The notes below the pieces were generated by a model. That model made no database searches. It worked only from the letters and a program-made list of their open reading frames with translations, and was not told the DNA's origin. The translations under genes and the position numbers were made by a program. Shown here in pieces: positions 10,822 through 21,827 of a stretch of DNA of 64,000 nucleotides. Where the stretch lies: contig JALGQZ010000009.1 of NCBI GenBank assembly GCA_023105745.1, forward strand, positions 30,234,107 to 30,298,106, in the 5' to 3' direction. This stretch comes from Austropuccinia psidii. Lineage: Eukaryota > Basidiomycota > Pucciniomycetes > Pucciniales > Sphaerophragmiaceae. Positions within the stretch are counted from its first letter, which is position 1, and the number at the start of each line of letters is the position of its first letter.

Positions 10822-13800
10822 TTACATTTGTTTCACTTTGTTCAAAGCTTTGAGAAAGCTGAAATTCAATTCAATTTGTTTTTTAATTTTTTTTTCATTT
10901 CTGATTTCTTGACTTTCATAAATTTCTAAAAATAAGCAATCAGAGCATAAAAAGAACAATCATTATACTATTATTTCATCTTTGATGATTCAGAAAAGCC
11001 CTTGTTCTCTTACCTATTAGTTTTTTACCTGCCCAAAGTCCTAGACTTGCGTCTCCAACTTGTTCAGCTTCTGGTCGAATGATTTCATCATTATCATCTT
11101 CATCAATACTCATGCTACCTTCGTTGTTCTTATCATCGATATCTTTTTTAATGTGTTCTTTTTGATTATCAATTTCTTTAATTTTATCTTCATTGAAAGA
11201 CCTAAAGCCACGTGCCAACTTGAAACATGAATTTAACATTTTAAATGCTTGATCACTACGAGTATTTAAAAACATATTTGATAAAAGTGCTAATAGTATC
11301 ATCTTCAAATGAGTATTAGATGTTTTATTAGCTTCATTTAGAGCAATTGTTAAATGATGCCTTGATTTCAAAAGAAATGTAAAACATTAAATCAAATTTT
11401 ACTAATCATCCTGCCGAAAATTTAAAACATGATTGACTTGTAAAGAAAACTGACTTGGATTTGACAATCTCACCGCAACTCATGGCCAAAACGACTTGAA
11501 TGGCCATATTTACATTGGGTAAAGAGGTATGTGAAAGACTAGATAATTCTTTAATGAAGCGATCCGATTGGACCATCCTGCTGATATCCCGTTGTGATTG
11601 AATTTCCACTTGCTCCGTTCCATAATCTTCAGCCAATCGAACTAATACATAACACGCTTTTGCCAAAGAGCCTAATTCTCTTACAGAGCTCAATTGCCCC
11701 AATTCACAAGAGCGTGTCTGATTGACTACGGATAGAGTGGCTAGAAGAGATTGTCTAGCTGATTGAAGATTTCCAGTAGCATGTGATAGCATTCCTTTTA
11801 AAAAAGCAATTCGAGCGTTGTAAGCTTCCCAAGAATCCTGCTGTCTAACTATTCTTATAATCTCCACCAATAACTGACATCATTTCGAAATTGGACAGAA
11901 CCAGATGAGGAGCCAAAGCCAAAAAATTGGAATGAGCTCCCTTGTAACAGAAAAAAAATTCTCTAGCAATAAAGCAGCTGACTGACGCGATCTGCATGAA
12001 GAAAGTCCGAACGGATGATAGCTAACTGAGTCATCATCAGACTGGCTTCAATTTTCATGGCAATCAAGGTATTTGTAAACGCGTCGATTGAGCCGACTAG
12101 GGGTAAATTAGATTGAATGGTAGATTGATTTGTTGAAGGGAAATTCAAACATTGTAAACCTGATATCAAGTGTTGATCAATACGCTTTAAACCTTCAAGA
12201 GCATAAACAGTACACTTTGGACTGTTGACAATTAATAAAATCAAGATTAATTGTCAAATAAAATATGGATTGTGAAAGGACTAACGATTTACCGTATCCA
12301 TCAAAGTGGACAGCAATACCAATAAGATAAATGAGTGTATACATCAACTCTTTCGGCATGGTTGAAATTTCAACATATTGCATTGGAATTAAATCCTGAT
12401 TGATAGTTTTAATTGGTTCTTGAAGGGCAGGATCCTCAGAGAATTTCATAAATGGATCGACCTTTTCATCTGCATTTAAACCAACTTTGACTGGAGTGAT
12501 TTCAGCTAGGTTGGATTGTCGATGTTGATTGCAGTGAGATTGTAAATAAATCTAATCAAGGGTTATGCAAAAGTGTCAATGTGGATGAAGATGGCATAAT
12601 GCTAAAAGTTTTGGTTTTTAAGTCAAAGGACATACTTTGAATGTTCCATCGATTGCTGAAGCTTGATTCTCGTTACTGTCGATAATTTCATGAAGCTGTT
12701 TCAACCACCACTTTGCTAACTGATTGTTTCCAATACTGGAATGATAGAGACATAAGAGAAGCAAAATATACGTTTTGAGTTCTATAGTGATGGGAACGTT
12801 GAGATTTGATTGATGATCTAATAAGTTACTGGATTGATCTGGCTTTGATTCATTAAGTTCTAGATTGATTGGTAATTGGATTTTTGATTGGATTGACTTG
12901 AATAATTCACCAGCTAATACCCATTGAGATCGATCAAGTGCCAGTTTGATTTCAAAGGCTTTGAAAGCTATCCAAAGCTCTTGATCCTTTCGGGATTCAG
13001 CAAGGGTAAGGATTTGTCGAAGAACCGCAAGAGTAGAGGGGAAGTCTTTTGCTCTTTCATTTGAGAAACGTAAAAGTAAGAGTTGAAATCGATAATGCCA
13101 AGTGATAAATTTTGGATCGACCAAATTGTTTCTGCGATGATGAAAAGAGTCAGTAAGAGTTATAAAAAAGAATTGGTGTTAAATGACCAATGAGCTTTTA
13201 GGATGAATGAAAGGTTTTACAAACTTCATGGTTAATTCAATACAACGTTCAATTTGTTTTTTAATCTGCCTAAACGGAATAGTTGAATCTAAAGCATCAA
13301 GACATATTTGATATTCAGACAAGATTAATTTGAATGGAGTTAGATTATCTCTTTGCCGAGCAAGACTGAGACCTTGTTGAATGATTTGGGAAGTCAAATG
13401 AGTATGATTTGTTTCATTGATCAAGATTTGTACAAGCTGACAACGAGTAATAAGATTGAAGTGAGTTGTGATAGAATGAGGTGAGAGTGAGGCAAGATGA
13501 AGTATTGATCGAAGACAGCTGATGGCAATAGCAATATGTTGGCGATAAGCATCAATGGATTGAGTGAGCTTAATAGATTGATGTTGAGGATTAAGGTTAG
13601 ATTGATTTGAAGGATAGTAAAGTGAGCCCAGGTAAGGATAGTAGGGAGTTGGTCTAGTGATTAATTGAGGGATTAATTGACGAGAGGCAGTAAGATGAAG
13701 TTGAGCAAGATGAAGTAAGATGATTGAATGGTGTAAATTATCAGGTTGAGAGGATGAGATTGGTAGTTGTTCGATTGAGTTATAGTAAGTGGTAGTTTGG

Positions 13801-15905
13801 GATGAAGAGATTGATTGAGGGTTTGGTTCAGAGAGAAGATTATCAGTTGAAATTGAAGGAGATGGATGATTGATATGATGTGAAGGATTAATAATATCAG
13901 GTTGTTGATTAGTTTGATTTGAAGAAATTTGATGTAAAGAGGAGTTTAGATGGTGATTTTTTAAAGGAGAAGATGAAACGTGTTGAGAAGTTGATGATTG
14001 AATTTGTTGTTGATGTGGCTGATTTGAAGAATTTTGTAAAGGTGTGTTAGTATGAATTTGATGATGATTTGATGATTCTTCTAATTGATGATGATTTGAT
14101 GATTCTTCTAATTGATGATGATTTGATGATTCTTCTAATTGATGATGATTTGATGATTCTTCTAATTGATGATGATTTGATGATTCTTCTAATTGATGAT
14201 GATTTGATGATTCTTCTAATTGATGATGATTTGATGATTCTTCTAATTGATGATGATTTGATGATTCTTCTATTTGATGATGATTTGATGATTCTTCTAT
14301 TTGATGATGATTAGATGATTGTTTTATTTGATGATGATAATCAGATGGTTGTTTTACGTTAATATGAATTTGTTGATGATGAGATACTTCTTGCAGACTT
14401 GGATGAGCTTGATGATGAGCTGGATTTTGCAAATGACTTTGAATTTGATGATGAGATGGTTTTTCTAAGTCGATATGGATTGGATGATGAGATGGAGCTT
14501 CTAAGTCGATATGAATTGGATGATGATGAGCAGGATTTTTCAAGTTAGTTTGAAGTTGATAATGAATTGGATCTTGCAAATTTGATTGGATTTGATGAGA
14601 CGGTTGTGATGGATTAGCATCGATTTGATGACAAGATAGTTCTGATAAATTGGTATTAATTGGAAGATGATGAGATGGTTCTTGCAAGTTGATATGAAGT
14701 TGATGGGGAGATGGTTCTGATAAATTAGTATCAATTTGATGATGATAAAATGGTTCTTTGAAGTTTAAGTGCGTTTGACGACGAGTTAGATTTTGCAAGT
14801 TGGCATGAATTTGATGATGAGCTGGTTCTTGAAAGTCAGCTTGAATTGGATGATGAGTCAATGATTGAAGGGGTGATAGTTGTGAGATTGGATTAGCATG
14901 TTGCTGATGATAATCTGATGGAATTTGTTGACGTAGCTCTAATAAGCTTCTTGATGATGATTTACTTTTTGAATGTGATGGGATTGATGGAAGATTTGAT
15001 GAAAATGGTTGCTGATTCAAAAAATGAAGATTTTGTTGATCGAATTGAGATGAAAAGGGAATTTGATGATGATAAGCTTGCAGGTTTGAAATGGATGATG
15101 ATGGATGATGATTAGCATGATGATTAGCATGATGATTAGCATGATGATAATGAATTGGTTGTGGCTGATTTGAAATTGATTGATGATGATGAGTTGGCTG
15201 ATTTGGATATAATAAAGTTTGACGTTGTAGATCTGATGGATTTGATGCTTGATGATTGGAAATTGATGATGAATTAATAAAAGAACCTGAATGATGATTA
15301 GATTGATTTAAATTTAAATTGGATAAAGATTTTGTAGGATCTGGTGATGATAAGACATGATAATTCGTATGATAATTCGTATGATAATTTGTATGATAAT
15401 TTGTGGGGTGATTCAAAGTATGATTTGAATGATGATGAATGAAATGATTTGCTGATGGATTGATTGGATTTGACTGATGATAAATCGAATTAGATTGATG
15501 ATCATGATAATCCTTTGAGGAATTGGCTGATCTAATAAGATTTAATGATGATGAAGGATTAGATTCTTGCTGATGATGTTGATTGATTTGGATTAGTTTG
15601 AATCCATCAGTCTGAGATCTTTCTTGCTGATTTGGATTAGATGGATGCTGAAATTTTATGGATGGATGATTAGTAGATCCAAAGATTTCTTGATATCCCA
15701 AACTTTCTAAGCTTTCTCTTCGATTTAACCTTGTCGAAATCGATGGCCATCTTTTATTAAAATCTTCCAGTTTGATTAAATTTTTAAATTTTTGAATTGG
15801 ATTTTTTTGTTTTTTTTCGAATTTTTCGAAATTTGAAAAATTTTCAAAAATTAAATCCTGAGCGCCTTCTACCCGCCTCAACCAAAACCTATAGAGCAAC
15901 CCCAT
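10822..15905 (-). CDS. MAU2: MAU2/Scc4-type cohesin loading factor, seven exons
   Basis: Likely partner of Scc2/NIPBL in loading cohesin onto chromatin. Proposed exons (minus): 15905-13225, 13131-12636, 12551-12286, 12221-11987, 11873-11455, 11360-11014, 10925-10822. Introns are 64-113 nt with GT..AG ends and phases agree throughout, giving about 1515 residues. From about residue 720 the protein is helical and TPR-like, with family-typical stretches: CLRSILHLASL, INETNHTHLTSQIIQQGLSLA, FITWHYRFQLLLLRF, GMLSHATGNLQSAR and, near the end, ASLGLWAGKKL. The first 700 residues are a low-complexity His/Gln/Ser/Asn extension built from tandem repeats, absent from typical family members. The start is the first ATG after an in-frame stop at about 16002; GTG lies upstream. 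The last exon is inferred only from splice sites. Donors GTTTGT and GTTAGT are non-consensus. The family assignment comes from recalled family features, not a search. Confidence 0.72.
14067..14336 (-). repeat. 27-bp coding minisatellite in MAU2-like exon 1
   Basis: Ten head-to-tail 27-bp units, each coding nine residues. Seven read HHQLEESSN, two HHQIEESSN and one HHQIKQSSN. The seven identical units (14067-14255) suggest recent expansion. The degenerate flanking region to about 14900 has a looser repeat of about 15 residues with the same SHHQI core. Because the unit is a multiple of three, copy-number change keeps the frame. The open frame seen on the plus strand here is a by-product of the repeat. 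Confidence 0.95.
15104..15150 (-). repeat. 12-bp coding repeat (NHHA) in MAU2-like exon 1
   Basis: Tandem ATGATTAGCATG units on the plus strand encode NHHANHHANHH on the minus strand. A second, independent His-coding array in the same exon. Confidence 0.85.
15358..15405 (-). repeat. 12-bp coding repeat (NYHT) in MAU2-like exon 1
   Basis: Four 12-bp units, ATGATAATTCGT and variants on the plus strand, encode NYHTNYHTNYHTNYHV on the minus strand. A third in-frame array in the exon. The first two units keep CG where the others have TG. Confidence 0.85.
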
Positions 15906-15975
15906 TCCCCATTCCTCACGCGCAGGCGCAGGCGCACGCGCTGGAGATTGGACACTGGACACTGGACACTGGAAA
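15840..15975 (-). promoter_or_regulatory. CpG-rich 5' region of the MAU2-like gene
   Basis: Around the proposed start codon lies the only CpG-dense patch of the window. It contains ACGCGCAGGCGCAGGCGCAC (a tandem GCGCAG-type repeat, about 15918-15942) and three exact copies of GGACACT (15950-15970). Such a patch in AT-rich, CpG-poor DNA is compatible with an unmethylated promoter or 5' UTR of a housekeeping gene. No TATA box was assigned. Confidence 0.45.
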
Positions 15976-17478
15976 TCAATAATTGACACTTCAAGATTTT
16001 TTATTAAAGATTCATCTCATTTTGATAGAAAATCAATCTTAGGAAATCCATAATTAATTAAAATATGATGTGAAATTTTTTAATAAATAAATCAATGGAT
16101 CAAGATTGAATAGGTATTATTGATTAACTCAAGAGAAGAACATTATAAAAATGGATTTTACTTTTAGTTTAGATCAAGTTGATCAATCCACCCTTAAGAA
16201 GTTATTTGAGAATATTTTTTTAAAAAACCTAAAATTAATATTTAGATGCCTCTTTCAAAAATTAATTTTAAGGAAATATTTGAATTAAATTGAATTGAAT
16301 TTAAAAATTAAGGAAGAATTCACCATATAAAGTTAATCAGGAATTAAATAAGTTATGAATATAGAAACTTAAAGCTTTACAGAAAAAAAATTATTTACAA
16401 ACAAGTTCAGTAATAAAGAGCCCAAACTGGTGGAAATAAATATAAAAACTTAATTTAATTACTTTAACAGAATTATCCACAATAATAATAAAAACTTTAA
16501 CTCACTTTTTATTCTCATAATTATCATGTTGTTGATATTTTTTGGTTTATAAATATACTATCAAAAAAAAATTCAAATTTAAAATTAATATAATACCCCT
16601 AAAAATCAATTATATCAAATAAATTGTTATTTCTTTCTTTTATATAGGAGAATTTAGAGAAATATATTGAGAAATTTAATATAATTCAGATCTCATGAAT
16701 TGATTAAAATGTTCAAAAAATCAGGAATTTTATCTCATTATTTGAAAACCATTCAAAATTTTCAAATGTTTTAGATCCAAAATAAAAAAAATAATTCAAA
16801 ATTGGAAAATTTTAATCATCAGAGTATTTAATATTCATTTAATTTTATATTTAAAAACAAATTAACCTCATAAAACAAACTTACTCCCAAAGTAATCATT
16901 TGTTTTAATAATAAAATTAAAATATAAGGAAGATAAGTTAAAAATATTCCATTTATTCATTTTATGAAAAAAAGTTGAAAGTTAATTTTAAAGAAAATTG
17001 GATATGAATAAAATAGATTTGTTTTTTTTTCTATAAAAAAAATTAAATAAAATTAATTGATATAATTAATTGATTAATATAAATCAAAATACCTGTAGGA
17101 AGAAAATGCAATAAAAAGATTCATAAATTGATAGATATTTATATAATTTTAATAAATTTCTATGTAGATAATATGAATTAATTTTTGAGTATAAAATTGA
17201 AATAACGTAAATTATCACTAAAGTAACTGTTTTTTTTTTTTGAAAAAGATTATCTTTTAAAATTTGATAGTTAAAAAAAAGAAAGAGTTATGATGATTAA
17301 ATTTAAATTCTTAAGAAGAAAAAATGTATTAAAACAAAAAATCAACTTAATTTCTTCATAGTTTTGTAATATGAGATTTTTTTTAATTAAAATTAATTAA
17401 AAGAATATCTTTATATATTAATATTGAAAAAATCTTTATTATTTTTGATATTATTACTAAGATATTATGTTAATCTAA
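15976..17478. other. AT-rich spacer upstream of the MAU2-like gene
   Basis: About 1.5 kb of low-complexity A/T sequence with no reading frame or RNA gene that I can support. It ends at the MULE target duplication. Confidence 0.6.
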
Positions 17479-17486
17479 TTTATTTA
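17479..17486. repeat. Left 8-bp target-site duplication of the MULE
   Basis: TTTATTTA here is repeated exactly at 21828-21835, directly outside the two terminal inverted repeats. The sequence is low in complexity, but the two related elements also have 8-bp duplications. Confidence 0.75.
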
Positions 17487-17575
17487 GGGTGTTGGTAAAC
17501 ACACGTAAGCTCTTACGTGTTTTTACCAATTTATGGTAAAAACACGTAAGTTTCTGGTAAAAACACGTAAGTGAC
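17487..17575 (+). repeat. Left TIR and subterminal motif cluster of the MULE
   Basis: The TIR is followed by one inverted and two direct copies of the 16-mer GGTAAAAACACGTAAG, at about 17512-17527, 17534-17549 and 17554-17570. The arrangement of one inverted and two direct sites resembles the subterminal binding-site clusters of other DNA transposons. Confidence 0.8.
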
Positions 17576-17761
17576 CTTAATTTTCAAAAAAAATTCCTCA
17601 GGCTCAGTTTTGAGGTTTTTTTTAATTTTTTTTTGCCATATTTTTCCCGACTTGGCATGTCAATAAGCACAAATTTTTTCAAAATTTTTTTTTTTGCCAA
17701 ATTTCACAAATTTGGCCAATATGCCAAAATGGCATATTTTTTTCAAAAATTCATTTAAAAT

Positions 17762-18143
17762 CTTCCCACTTATGAACTTCCTTCATTTTTTTTTAAAAAA
17801 TAAAGGGTTCAATGTGAAGAATAAAGAACCAGAATCCCATAATTTTGGGAATTTTTTTGGGTGGGACAAGTGAAGGCGCAAAAAGAGTTTTTTTTTCAAA
17901 TGTTTTTTCCCGTCATTGTAATATGCCTATTTTTAAAAAGTGAATTTAATAACTTCCCACTTATGAATTTCCTTCATTTTTTTTTAAATTAAAGGGTTCA
18001 ATCTGGACAATAAAGAACCAGAAGCTCATGAATTGGGAAAATTTTTTGGGTGGGACCACAAGTGAAGGCGCAATGGGTGTTTTTTTTAACTGTTTTTTTT
18101 CTTATGTGTAATATGACTATTTTCAAGTACAAAACTTCCACAT
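17762..18143. repeat. 191-bp tandem duplication near the left end of the MULE
   Basis: Two units beginning CTTCCCACTTATGAA at 17762 and 17953 share AAAGGGTTCAAT, AATAAAGAACCAGAA, TTTTTTTGGGTGGGAC and AGTGAAGGCGCAA. A third, partial start (CTTCCACATGTTTGAT) is at 18135. It lies downstream of the gene's stop codon and is non-coding. Confidence 0.85.
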
Positions 18144-18235
18144 GTTTGATAAAAAAGGAGACTGAGGTGGGATTTAAGCAATAAAAATGACTGAGGAGGG
18201 GGATAATTGGCATAAATTGTATATACAAAAATCAT

Positions 18236-21200
18236 TCAATCAGAATCAACCTCCAAAATAGTGGGTTTTTTCTGAGAGGGGGGAGGAAGATTGGAAAAAT
18301 ACAACATTCTGTGTTTCTTAAATTTATCAGCCCACCCCAGGGCTTGTTTTTGGGCATGAATCTCACAGTTCACAGTAATGGGGGGGACTGGATAAACTTT
18401 AGAAATGATGATGTCCAATGGAACAAAATGAGCACAACTATTCAAGAAGCAGATGAAAATGGGGGGATTATCATTTGGAGGACAGAAATAAGGGAAAAAG
18501 GAAAAAGATTGGGCAGTGGAATAAAAGAAAACTGGTCTTTTATACTTATTTGCAATTGGATCCCCCATGTCAGGCATGGACATCCACTTGCTTTTTGGAG
18601 CCTGGCCAACATCTTCATACCATTCAATTCTTTCCAAATAAGAGGATACTGAGGGAATTAAGGTGTTCATGGCTTCATAAAGGTCTTGATTTTGGTGAAT
18701 TTCTTCAGCCAAGTCACCTCTGACATCAGCCCATTGATCTTGAGTCTTGTAAATGAAGTGGGATACTGTTCTGTAGCCACAGTTTCCATCACCCTGGACA
18801 TTGATGGCCTTGAAGGTGTATTTCAATATAAACTTGGGCAAGTCTTCTGAGCCAGTTATCTGATAACATAAGTTCAAAAATTGAATAAATATCAAAATAA
18901 ACAACATAAAATTACATTAAAAAGAATCAGAAACTCACAAACAGCTTGGAGCATTCATCACTTGTGTGACAGTTGCTTTGACAATGCTCACAGGTCAGGT
19001 CAATTGCATCATAGATATTCAAACTGGTGGCAGGCTTGTGTGATTTTCTTTGTGATGTTTTGCTTCCAATTGCCAATCTTCTGGACCTTCTAAGGGTTAC
19101 TTCTGATTTATTTAATTCAGTTGCTGAGAGTAGTGAATCTGATGAACTGATGGATTTAGATAATGAGTCCACTTCCATAATTGGAGAGGGGACATTTGAC
19201 TGGGATCTTGAAGTTGTTGTGCTGGTCACTTTTGATGGGGGTCTTCCTCTTCTCTTGGTTTGACTCTCAATTATTTCAAATTTTGAAGGTTCTCTTTTGT
19301 TTTTATTCTTGGCTCCTTGGGGTCTTCCACGGATATTCTTGCATTCTAGAGGGTCTTCATAATATTGATCATCCTCTTGACTCTTGGGAATTTGATCAAA
19401 TGGGACTTTTCCAGTCAAAACATCTTGAAAATGTTGGAGTATTGGGGTGATTTCTGCCATTGGTCTTTGAAACAGGTCTTCCCCAATGTCTTCAAATATT
19501 TTCTTGGCTTCATTCTTTCTTTCTTTTTCAACACTTTGATAATCACCTTGAAAACCAGTCTGAGAAGAATATGACAAGTAAAATCAGTTAATAAGAAAAA
19601 AATAATAAGAAGAAATTAAAAAACCCTCACAGGCAAATTCAAATGCCACTGAGGATGGAAGTCTGATAATTCAAGCCTTTGGCGCTTGGCAAATGCCTTT
19701 TTGGGTCTTATGCTTGCAAGGAATGCCTTTATAATTGTTGTATTTGTTGGTGCATTTTTCATTTGGAGGAAATTTTGTTTTGAAATTTTCAAAGGCAATC
19801 TGAAGAGCATAATGAGACACCTTGCCATTGAGGGCACAGATGTGTGGAGGAAAATTCTTGACATGGACAATCATTTCTTTGGAGATTCTGTTGATAATTT
19901 CAATAAATTGTTTTCTGAATGCCATGTGGAGTGCCCTGACTACCTCCAGGAGAGTACCAGTGGACTTTTGTAGCCAAAGTTTAACCATGGCATGGGCACC
20001 TTCAACTCTGGAGGTGGAGCCCACACCCAGGTGGCAATGGTGGTTTGTCCAGGCTGGCACATAATACTCCTTTAGAGGAAGCCAAGTATTTTCCAAATAC
20101 TGCAAGACCTCAGCATTTTTAACTTTCTTTTGAAGCTTCTTCCAGTTGTCTTTGAAAGACTTCTCAGTGGGTGAATACATAAGCTGAGAAAAGAATCCCA
20201 AAGTCATTAATAAAGACAATAATAAGAAAAAAAGTGAAATAAAATGACATAAAATGAAGAAGTATATTACTTGATTCCAAAGGCCCATAAAATTTTCAAA
20301 ATCAGTTCCATGACCAATTTTCTTCATGCAATGAGCAGATACATCCTTGTTGATGTGCCAAATGCATAGCATGACTTTGGAGTCTGGGAAGATCTTCTCA
20401 AGAGAGTTTTTCAAGGCCAGATCCCTGTCAATAACAATAACTGGGGGGGGAACAAGATTGGTGTTGTTGAGGACCTTTTCAATGTATTGATTTAATGCCC
20501 AAGTATATGAAGTTTCATTTTCATTCTTCATCAAACAAAAAGCCCCAGAAAAGGTCTTATTTGTTGAGCTGAATCCAACAATATGAAAAAGAGGCATTTT
20601 GTACTTATTGGTTTTATAAGTACAATCCATAAGAATGACATGAGGAAAGCCATGAAGAAGTTTTATGGCCAGGGGGTGAGTGAAAAACAAGGAGGTAATG
20701 TGTCCCTCAGAATCCCTTGCAGAGGACCAAACAAAATTTTCTTCTTTGAGAGTGTCAATAAGAGCATCAATGGGCCTTCTGCCTTGCAGTTTGTCTTTCT
20801 TTATTTTCTTGACTTGGTTATAAATGTCTTGAAGGATTACAGGCCTGTCAGACTCCCTCTGGCTGCATAATTGGGCCTGAATTTGCCTTGGCATGAGGAG
20901 TGATTCAGACATTTGAGCAATTTGGGATGTTTCTTGCTCATTGAATTTCCTGAAAGCAGGATGTGCCATGATATTTTCAGTGGCATCATGGCTATGTTCA
21001 GGATTTTTGACTTTAAGAGTCCAAGTGGTGCTCTTGGCATATTTCCTGGCATAAAGTCTAAAAGGACAGTCAAGCTTTCTTGAGGTGACTGTTTTGGAGG
21101 GGCTTTTGTTGGGATTTGGGGTGCCAGACCTATCACAACATATTTCAATTTGGTTGTGGGTCATATTGGACCTCAAGGTGGACACAGCATACCCCTGAGC

Positions 21201-21275
21201 CCTGGCAACATTATGCACATGTTGCCAAAGAAGCTCAAGGGTCTGAAATTCACCTTCAGTGGGGGGTTGGAGCAT
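18236..21275 (-). CDS. MULE transposase fused to AT-hooks and an OTU cysteine protease domain
   Basis: Proposed exons (minus): 21275-20271, 20183-19631, 19559-18939, 18859-18236; introns of 87, 71 and 79 nt, all GT..AG and phase 0. About 930 residues. N-terminus: FAR1/WRKY-GCM1-like zinc module (C46, C70, HSH about 94-96). MULE transposase core: D217 in MDCTYKTN, D283/D285 in VIDRDLALK with CIWH following, E396 in TSRVEGAH. Then SWIM-like C479..GIPCKH, and WHL. Exon 3 has two AT-hook-like RGRP motifs and a Cys-rich CEHCQSNCHTSDEC segment. Exon 4 is an OTU-like protease: DGNCGYR (D about 750, C about 753) and AHFVPL (H about 870). The transposase would cut at the TIRs; the OTU domain could cleave ubiquitin. 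One base too many in exon 2 (A5 run, 19698-19702) shifts frame after GIPCKH. Intron 1 is a multiple of three without stops. Confidence 0.82.
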
Positions 21276-21803
21276 TTTTGAATGAAAAATATGTGTAAAA
21301 GTGAAAAAAAGGGGGGATTTGGGGATTTGGAATGGGGTAAGAACCTTTCGAAGTGTGAAAAAGAGGTGAAAAAAGGTGTGAAAAATGAACAGAAGGGGTT
21401 AAGAGTGAAAGAAAGTGGTTTAAATATGGGATTAATGGATGAGGGAAGGTAAAAAATTGGAAATTTGGAGGCTTGAAAGCAGGTTGTTGTGGTGGAAAAT
21501 GCAGTCTTTGGGTGAAAAAAAGAAAAAAAAGTGTGAAAAGCTTTTCCAAATGGCTTTGGTAATGCTGTTTTTCCAAAAAAAAAATGGTTTGGGGTGGGGG
21601 TAATGTGGATTATTGGGGTGTTTGGGCTTGTTTTTTTTGGGGGGGGGGGGCTGGGCAAAAAAATCTGAAAAAATTTGGAGTTAGAGAGGTTTTGTGGGGA
21701 AAAAACCTCTTTTGGGCATGTTTTGGCCCAATACAGGCATTGGTGTGTTTCATTTTTAATTAAAAATGGGCCCAGGGCACCCCTTACGTGTTTTTACCAA
21801 TTT
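21276..21803 (-). other. 5' region of the MULE gene with a G12 run
   Basis: Between the transposase start codon and the right TIR the plus strand is purine/G-rich, including twelve consecutive G at 21639-21650. The region probably holds the promoter and 5' UTR of the minus-strand gene, but no TATA box is convincing. Pro/Phe-rich minus-strand open frames here have no domain. Confidence 0.5.
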
Positions 21804-21827
21804 GCTTATGTGTTTTTACCAATACCC
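21784..21827 (-). repeat. Right TIR and subterminal motif of the MULE
   Basis: Read inward from 21827: GGGTATTGGTAAAAACACAT, then a second GGTAAAAACACGTAAG. It mirrors the left end with one difference in the first nine bases. Confidence 0.85.

Larger units (their letters stand above)
17487..21827 (-). mobile_element. Complete Mutator-like (MULE) DNA transposon with OTU-fusion gene
   Basis: A 4.34-kb element. Termini are GGGTGTTGGTAAACACACG (left) and the inverse of GGGTATTGGTAAAAACACA (right), flanked by the 8-bp duplication TTTATTTA. Several subterminal copies of GGTAAAAACACGTAAG lie just inside both ends and could be transposase-binding sites. One gene on the minus strand (18236-21275) codes transposase plus OTU domain. 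The intact termini and a nearly intact gene point to a recent insertion, though a frameshift is present. Two short elements at 23665 and 39527 share its ends. Confidence 0.9.

Noticed and set aside
11874..11986. Additional MAU2-like exon inside intron 4 (frame reading AHSNFLALAPHLVLSNFE)
   Set aside because: Using it breaks the phase with the following exon, while skipping it gives a continuous family-like segment; kept as intron.
14069..14314. Plus-strand open frame of 81 codons with a repeated MILLIDDDL pattern
   Set aside because: Antisense shadow of the 27-bp minisatellite in the MAU2-like exon.
14067..14336. Regular repeats that might suggest a CRISPR-like array
   Set aside because: Units are contiguous with no variable spacers, are coding, and the genome looks eukaryotic.
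18311..20870. Several plus-strand open frames across the MULE gene
   Set aside because: Antisense to well-supported exons with catalytic motifs; no domain of their own.
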